Origin: Rhodeus uyekii
Taxonomy: Eukaryota > Chordata > Actinopteri > Cypriniformes > Acheilognathidae
Length of the DNA: 64,000 bases
Direction: 5' to 3'
Assembly (NCBI GenBank): GCA_037043235.1
Contig: JAWRVZ010000076.1
Coordinates: 1,922,001-1,986,000 of the forward strand
Part shown: one piece after another, positions 57,901-64,000 of the stretch
How the letters are laid out: each line of letters begins with the position of its first letter
Numbering within the stretch: the first letter of the stretch is position 1
The notes under the pieces: generated by a model
What the model was told of the DNA's origin: nothing
What the model saw: the letters and a program-made list of their open reading frames with translations, nothing else
The model's database searches: none
Position numbers and translations under genes: made by a program

Positions 57901-59230
57901 AATCTTCATGATATTTGTGTGCTTTATTTTAACCATAGTTCCCCCTGACTTATAACATCCTCTTTACAACAATAGGAGCTGTTCAAAACATCAAGTCGGT
58001 CAAAAACCTTTCGTGAAGGCTGGTACAAATAAGTTTTGAGTAATGTTGTGTATGGGCAGCAATAGCGTGGGAATTATGGGAGGAATGTGAAGGCCATGAC
58101 CAATAGCATATCACAGGAAACTCACAAAGAGTATACGGCGAGGACGAATGGGGTTACAAAACATCAGCTTTGTAAAAGTATTTGAAAGACAGTAATAACA
58201 TCTGCGCCTTTCAAAGATTATCACTAATCACCGGAATCAAATTATTCTGTTGAACTAAAGAAACAAAAACATGCCAAGACACTGACATATAAAAACAGCT
58301 CAAATGTAAATTAGAAAATTAGAATATATTAGAAGTGTGCCCAACTGTCCAAGTCATAGCAAGTAAAATACTGTTTTATACAGATTAAAGAGCACTAACT
58401 CAGAATGTATCTCAAACAAACACGTGACTAGTATGTGGAGCTATGATAAGCATGTGGTTCCTGATAATACAGTTTGTTTTTTGCATAATTGTGGTACCAT
58501 TCATTTGAAGGTATGCAGAATATGTGCCTCTTAAACTTTTACAGATCTATTCACATTCTTCTGTGCTAGTTTGTGCAAGATTGTTCAGAGATTAGATAGA
58601 AGGCAGCTCTTACTGGGATTATTGTTATGCATTTCTCATTCCAACAGACAGAATGGTCATGGGGTTGCATACTAATTTAAAACAGGTGAACTTGAAATTG
58701 TTTAGGGAGTCATTCCAAAAAATGGAATCATTCAATGCTTTTATTTGGTGTAACTTTGTTGTCAGTTAGTCATGTTAGACAGACGTGAACTAACGAATTG
58801 GGATCTCGCCTGAGCCTGTCACCTTTGAGAGTAAATGAAAATGCACACTGGAGTGCACTGAACAAGCCAAGGCACACTGGAGTGCAAGATTTGCGATGCG
58901 GGTATGTAAGGAAGAGCATGTGTGATAGCACATTCAGTTTTTCGCTTCGAATCCGAGCAGTTCTCACCTTCCGCTCAAGCAATCATCAACAAGTCCGGGA
59001 AGCTCTTCACTGGTGTTGGTGTGATGGCACCTCAGCAGTGGTTGTATTCTTCACTTCCTGCTTTCGAAAATAACATATTTTGTACTCTGCAGGCATAGTC
59101 CTATAAGCTGTGCTCCAACCTATTTCCTTTCTGTGCTTCAGCACTTAAAAGAGCATTTCCCTAAAAGAGCAAACAAAGGTGGCATGCTGCATCTTTTTAA
59201 AGATGTCATTTTGGAAGCATTCATTTCCTG
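54966..59230. other. Gene-free interval with one repeat fragment
   Basis: AT-rich sequence without recognised exons. At about 57235-57375 a degraded palindromic fish repeat is suggested by CAGCATTTACTCAACCTCAT and CCATTTCTTCTGTGGAAAAA. A near-duplicate GCACACTGGAGTGCA occurs twice at about 58842-58884. Confidence 0.4.
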
Positions 59231-59249
59231 GGCCTGTCTGACAGTCACT

Positions 59250-61070
59250 ATTGCTGCCTCATGTGTCTGAGCATAAAGCATGTGTTTGTGGACAAGTCAT
59301 GAACCCACTGTGGGAAAATGACTATCGAGGTAGTGCTGTCGAGACTCCAATACCTCCAGGGAGGTGGAGTCCCCGCTCCTATGCCCTGATCTTGGTCCTC
59401 CTGGCCAGCAGAGAGCTACTTAGGCAAATAGGAAAGGTGAATCGAGGATTACAGTGGGGGCAAACCTGCAAAGCCAATCTCCCCTCCCTCCTCTAGTGCA
59501 CAGCAAGCTGGTGAGTATCTGAATGAGATAGTGAGTAGTGTTGTTCCAGGCTGACCAAGAGTTGATGTCCATTCTTATCCGGGCTGCTTAAAGCATCGGG
59601 CTCAAGTGGAGGCTTCCACGGTGTCCCAAACTTTAGAGGCTGGATATTGGTATCTTGTGGCAGTTCTGCTGGTTCTCAGTGTCCCTCTCCCGTGGCATTC
59701 TTCCTGGAAGTGCACTAGTACACTGTCACCTCAGGGCGTGATCTGCGTCTCTCATCCAGGGCCTATAAGTTCTCACCCGTCCTTACGGCCAAGGCTTACA
59801 GAGTTGCTGGACAGGCTGCCTGTACCCTACATGCCATGGCCCTCCTGCAGGTATATCAAACCAAGGCCCCAAAAAGAGCTGCACAAAAGTAGTGCTGATC
59901 CAGGAGCTTCCCACAGTGATGGACCTTACTCTACATGTAACGGAAGTGGAAGTCACTGCACACTCCCTCGGTCAGACGAGGGACCCATGTCCACACTAGT
60001 GGTCCAAGAACACCATCTTTGGCTGAACATGGCGCATATGAGGGAGATCGACAAACGGTCTTTCTCGACTCAGCTATCTCCTAGGCTGGCCTCTTTTGTG
60101 ACACGGGCGAAAACTTCGCCTTGGTTGCACAGAAACAAATGGAGGCAATGAAGCACATCCTGCACAAGTGCCCCTGCTTGCTCATTGCCGAGGGCGCCCC
60201 TTGCAGCTTCTTTCTCGTTCCCACACGGCCTCAGAAGCAGCCTCAACCTAGGCCAAATTGGAGAGCTGAGACATATGGATATGCCTTTTCCCCAGTGAGC
60301 CTTCTCGCACAGACACTGTGCAAAGTCATGGAGTAAAAGGAGAAGGTTTTGCTAGTTGTACCCTACTGCTCCAACTGGACCTGGTTCCCAGAACTCATGC
60401 TCCCTGCAACAGCCCCTTTGTGGTGCATTCCTCTGAGAACAGACTTGCTTTCTGAGAGACATGGCACCCTCTTTTAGTGCTCTGTCCAGACCTCTGGAAC
60501 CACCACGTGTGGTCTCTTGATGGGACGTAGAGGACTTAGGACTTAGGCTCTGCCTTGAAGTGGAACCTGGTCGTTGAGTGGTGCTCTTCTTTCTGAGAAG
60601 ACCCCCGGAGATGCCTAATCAAGGCTACAGGAAAGGCTTGAGTGAAGGCTGTCTCCCTCCACCATGAAAGTGTATGGTCCCGCAATTGCAGCACATCACA
60701 ATGCTGTATATCTCAAGTCTGTGGATAAGCATGACCTGATCATTAGGTTCCTAAGAGGTGCGAGGATGTTAAATTCTCTTCTCCCTCACCTCGCATCTTC
60801 TTGGGACCTCTCTCTCATGCTATCCTCCCTGCAGGTAAGTTAAGTTCCTGTCATTAAGGACAGATTTCCTGACAACACTTGGTTGTATCAAGAATGTGGG
60901 GGACCTGGTATTTTAGGTCAACGAATCATGCCTCGAATTCAGGTCGGCCTATTCGGTTCACCCCACCTTTCAGGGAGAACCTCCAAGCACTGCCCCTCCC
61001 TGGAGGAGGCAGACCCAGACCTTTGACAAGCTCTTTGTCTGTAATGACAGATAGCAGAAGGGAAAGGTTG
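59250..61070 (+). mobile_element. Degenerate DIRS1-like retroelement remnant
   Basis: Pieces in all three plus frames resemble fish DIRS1-type elements: a gag-like segment near 59800-60200 (AMALLQVYQTKAPK, EHHLWLNM, QKQMEAMKHIL), a segment near 60345-60520 (VVPYCSNWTWFPELM then WCIPLRTDLLS), the stretch just before and within the tyrosine recombinase near 60660-60840 (KHDLIIRFLRGARMLNS, SWDLSL), and a later piece near 60900-60990 (TPPFRENLQALPL). Many stops and frameshifts, and most of the reverse transcriptase, are absent. It is an old deleted copy with no function. The left limit is uncertain. Confidence 0.65.
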
Positions 61071-61094
61071 TCTCCTAACAGAGTTTGGCCCTCT

Positions 61095-61745
61095 CGATAG
61101 TTCCGGCAGACCTTGATGGGGTAATCTTGGTGGCGCCAATCTGGACGGTGAAGTCATACTGTAGAGTTGGATCGGTGGGAAAAACTAGAAGCTCCGTCTT
61201 TGCCAGGTTGAGTTGCAGATGATGTTCTTTCATCCATGCCGAGAGGTTCGCTTGGCAGTTTTTGATTCTCAAAGCCACCGTTGGATCATCTGGTTGAAAT
61301 GATAGGTAGAGCTGTGTGTCATCTGCGTAGCAGTGATAGGAGAAGCCGTGCACCTCTATGATGGGACCCAGTGATGTGGTGTACATGGAGAAGAGAAGTG
61401 GTCTGAGAACTGAGCCCTGTGGAACACCGGTGATCAGTTGACATTCTTTTGAGACCTCCTCGCACCATGCAACCCTGAAGGACCTATCCTTGAGATAGGA
61501 TTCAAACCACTGAAGAGGAGTTCCAGTGATGCTTAGTGACGAGAGGGTAGATAGAAGGATATGATGATTAACAGTGTCAAAGGCAGCAGATATATCTAAA
61601 AAATGAGAACTGATGATTTTGAATCCGCTTTTGCACTCTTTAGAGCTTCAGTGACTGATAGTAGTGCAGTCTCGGTTGAATAGCCCTTCTTGAAGCCAGA
61701 CTGGTTGATGTCCAACTGGCCATTCTGAGAGAGAAAATAAGTTTT
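61095..61745 (-). pseudogene. L2-like LINE reverse transcriptase fragment
   Basis: Minus strand. The open frame at 61907-61596 includes NQSGFKKGYSTETALLSV. A frame change at about 61600 leads to AAFDTVNHHILLSTLSS, TGVPQGSVL and the catalytic box CYADDTQLYLSF in the frame that ends at 61075. The wording is that of the L2/CR1-type LINE clade of fish. The copy is 5'-truncated, its 3' part is lost at about 61100 where it abuts the DIRS1-like remnant, and it has at least one frameshift. Confidence 0.75.
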
Positions 61746-61895
61746 TGGTTCAAGAGTTTCTGTTGCCAGAAGTGATCCATTCTCACATCCAAATGCTAGG
61801 GCTGCTGATAAGATCGACTGTGACTGAATGGTAATTGGAATTTGTAGTTCAGAATAATGAACAATGTAGATTTGTAAAAGTGTATGGCTTAGCGC

Positions 61896-62073
61896 AGAGG
61901 TGTCCAATCCTGCTCTTGGAGGGCCACTGTCCTCTACAGTTCAGATCCAACCTCAATTAAACAAATCTTAACCAACTAATTAAGGTCTTGCTCTCCAGGC
62001 AGTTGCATTAAGGCAAGTTGGAGCTAAACTCTGGAGGACAGTGACCCTCCAGGAATGAGTTTGGACACCCCTG
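61896..62073. mobile_element. Palindromic MITE
   Basis: Left arm GGTGTCCAATCCTGCTCTTG followed by GAGGGCCACTGTCCTC; right arm is the reverse complement with a few changes (GAGGACAGTGACCCTCCAGG through TTTGGACACCCCTG). About 178 bp. An abundant fish element; superfamily not assigned. Confidence 0.7.
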
Positions 62074-62424
62074 TCCAAGAACTATACTCAGGTTTGAAAG
62101 TTATTAACAAGTTATTGCGTACAGTTTACGCAACTTATGATGTTTTCATAATGTGTTTTCAGAGACATCATTAAAGTGTGTTATAATTCTGTGTAATAAG
62201 GTATAAATGTCACTATAAACATTTTAAATTGGTTTCAAGCAACAACAACAAAACTAATCACATCATCAGAAAAGAGATATCCTTACAAGAGGGTAACTTA
62301 TTCTGATTGAAGATTTTGAGGGCTCATAAATAAAATTACAAAGAAATGCACAGATGAATAATTTACAATAAACATTGCAATGTTCCATGAAAATGTTTAA
62401 TTTTCTATTGTGATTTCATGGTGA

Positions 62425-63433
62425 CTTTAAAGGGGTCGTGAACTTCATTATTCTATTATTCTATAATGTTTCCTTGGGTGCACTTATGATGTTAGTAAGA
62501 TTTTTACATTAAAAATGTATTTTTAATGGCATTTCAAGGCATTCTTCCTACCTTGATTTTAGCCTCTGTTTTGAACACTGTTTGAAAGGGTGTGTTGGCT
62601 GTGAGACCCACTGCTGTGATTGGCTAGCATCTTTGCATATACAATAGCTGAGTATTACATGTGGAGCTCTCTCAAACGTTTAGCATGTTTTTACTATTAC
62701 AGCTCTCAGGATTAACTGTTAAGTGTTGATTAAAGCATTGTATCTATGGCATTATATTAAACTGCAACTCGATTTCTGCGCACTAATGTTTTCAACTAAC
62801 AATGGAAACACAATGTAAAAAAGAAATTTGTTGATTCATGGTTTGATTGACTGACAAATAGACAAAGAACATATATAACTGTACATGAATCATTACTTAT
62901 CAGAAATCACTGGTCATAGAGCAGGCATTAAAACTATTTCATGTTGTTGTGGCAATACCGTTGAGTCCATATCGTAAAAGTCTGTTTGCAGGTTGTGCCG
63001 AAATTGCGACTGATTTACCAAAGAATCAACAATGTAATGTCCCAAATACAAATAAATCATGTTCTACTGAGACATTCACATAATTGAAAAGAAATAATAA
63101 TATTCCTAGCATTAGGATCCTTTGGAAGGTAATGTTCTTTTTATTGCAGTAATCCTGTTTCACTCTTCTCTGCTCGTTATCTCACTAACATGCCAGCAAG
63201 CAGGGCCAAAGTTGTGATGATGAAGCTGGTGTTGGTTTTCTTGTGCAGAGGCTGTCTTTCACCTAAATAGGTACATTCTACAACAAGTTGTTCTCTGGGC
63301 TTGGTTACAATAAAAGCTATTTTTGGATTAATAAGGAAGTTTTCAGTTCTGAAACTCACAGTATATACTTGATAACCTCCTATATGTCAAAAGCTCAAGG
63401 TAAAGTTGTCTTCTCAATTCAAGACCCCTTTAA
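62425..63433. mobile_element. Non-autonomous DNA transposon-like element, about 1 kb
   Basis: Begins TTTAAAGGGGTCGTGAA and ends TTCAAGACCCCTTTAA, so the ends are inverted repeats. Internal wording (CACTGCTGTGATTGGCTAGC; AGTTTTCAGTTCTGAAACTC) is that of a common cyprinid repeat. No transposase seen. Superfamily unassigned. Confidence 0.55.
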
Positions 63434-64000
63434 GGTTATAGGATAGGTCAAAGTATTCGATTTAACAAATTACATACCTTGGTTTAAATTCTATATCATA
63501 TGCTAAACATTTCACTAATTTATTACAGAATTTAGTTTTTTTTACTATTTTCAATTTAAATGATCTTTTCTTGCGATGGAAGCTGAGAGATACCATAGTT
63601 TAGGTTAATTTGTCAACTTTTTGTGCCGTTCTTATTTCCTTAATATAGTCATTGTATATTGCTTTTAGGCAGAACTTTGGCACCAGTTTCAGGCTTTGGA
63701 AATCAATGATATGCCCTGAATGATATAGAATGTCTTTGATATATGAAGTGAGACTAAACGCTTAGACTAACACATCATAAACATGAAGTATCTTGGCACA
63801 GCAGGAGATAAAACAGAACCAGGCTTCAGTGTATCCTGCAGTCTATCTCATTGATGCATGCTGTCTGAATTGCCAAATGTCTTCTCATATAAAAACATTT
63901 TCTTTCATGCTCTACTGAGATTTAGGGTCCACCGTAATACATTCCTCACTCCTTATTTGTTGGGTCTTAAAGAACAGGTATCCATAGCAACTCTGCAACA
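63434..64000. other. Terminal stretch, nothing recognised
   Basis: AT-rich sequence with no supported feature. Confidence 0.5.

Noticed and set aside
58936..58960. Sequence TTCGAATCC suggestive of a tRNA T-arm
   Set aside because: No matching acceptor, D-arm or A-box around it.
59606..60336. Long plus-strand frames of 181 and 71 codons that look like a gene
   Set aside because: Their recognisable parts are DIRS1-like gag fragments spread over shifting frames with stops between them; this is a decayed retroelement.

Overview
This is a window of a teleost nuclear genome, most likely a cypriniform (carp/minnow group). The evidence is intron-rich vertebrate genes with orthodox splice sites, AT-rich introns, and many fish-type repeats: pogo/Tigger-like DNA transposons, an L2-like LINE, a DIRS1-like retroelement and a short interspersed repeat seen at least nine times. 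The species cannot be named from sequence alone.

Three protein-coding genes can be reconstructed exon by exon. (1) sap130, plus strand, 20 coding exons from 2512 to 15605, encodes about 1048 aa, a subunit of the SIN3-HDAC corepressor. (2) myo7b, plus strand, 47 coding exons from 18952 to 39248, encodes about 2177 aa, an unconventional class VII myosin with motor, five IQ motifs, two MyTH4-FERM modules and an SH3 domain. It contains one intron that looks like a U12-type AT-AC intron and one GC-AG intron. (3) amotl2, minus strand, nine coding exons from 50513 down to 45551 plus a probable non-coding first exon near 51301-51440, encodes about 670 aa, an angiomotin-family scaffold of the Hippo pathway. 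sap130 and myo7b are head-to-tail; myo7b and amotl2 are convergent, with about 5.4 kb between their probable poly(A) signals.

Layout: 1-1600 no gene recognised; 1600-1960 probable sap130 promoter; 2.5-15.6 kb sap130; 15.6-18.9 kb 3' UTR and intergenic; 18.9-39.2 kb myo7b; 39.2-44.7 kb intergenic with repeats and a hairpin; 44.7-51.5 kb amotl2 and its promoter; 51.5-59.2 kb gene-free DNA with a Tigger-like element; 59.2-64 kb a nest of retroelement and DNA-transposon remains.

The genes do not form one pathway. sap130 acts in chromatin repression, myo7b in actin-based protrusions (in mammals the intestinal brush border), and amotl2 at cell junctions as a YAP regulator. No new multi-gene system was seen. 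The most notable signals are the AT-AC intron in myo7b, a tandem TEAD-type motif just upstream of amotl2 (a family known to be YAP/TEAD regulated), an upstream ORF whose stop overlaps the amotl2 start codon, and a near-perfect 25-bp-arm hairpin at 40.3 kb. All splice junctions were read by eye and checked for phase and for similarity to the human proteins as remembered; none was computed.
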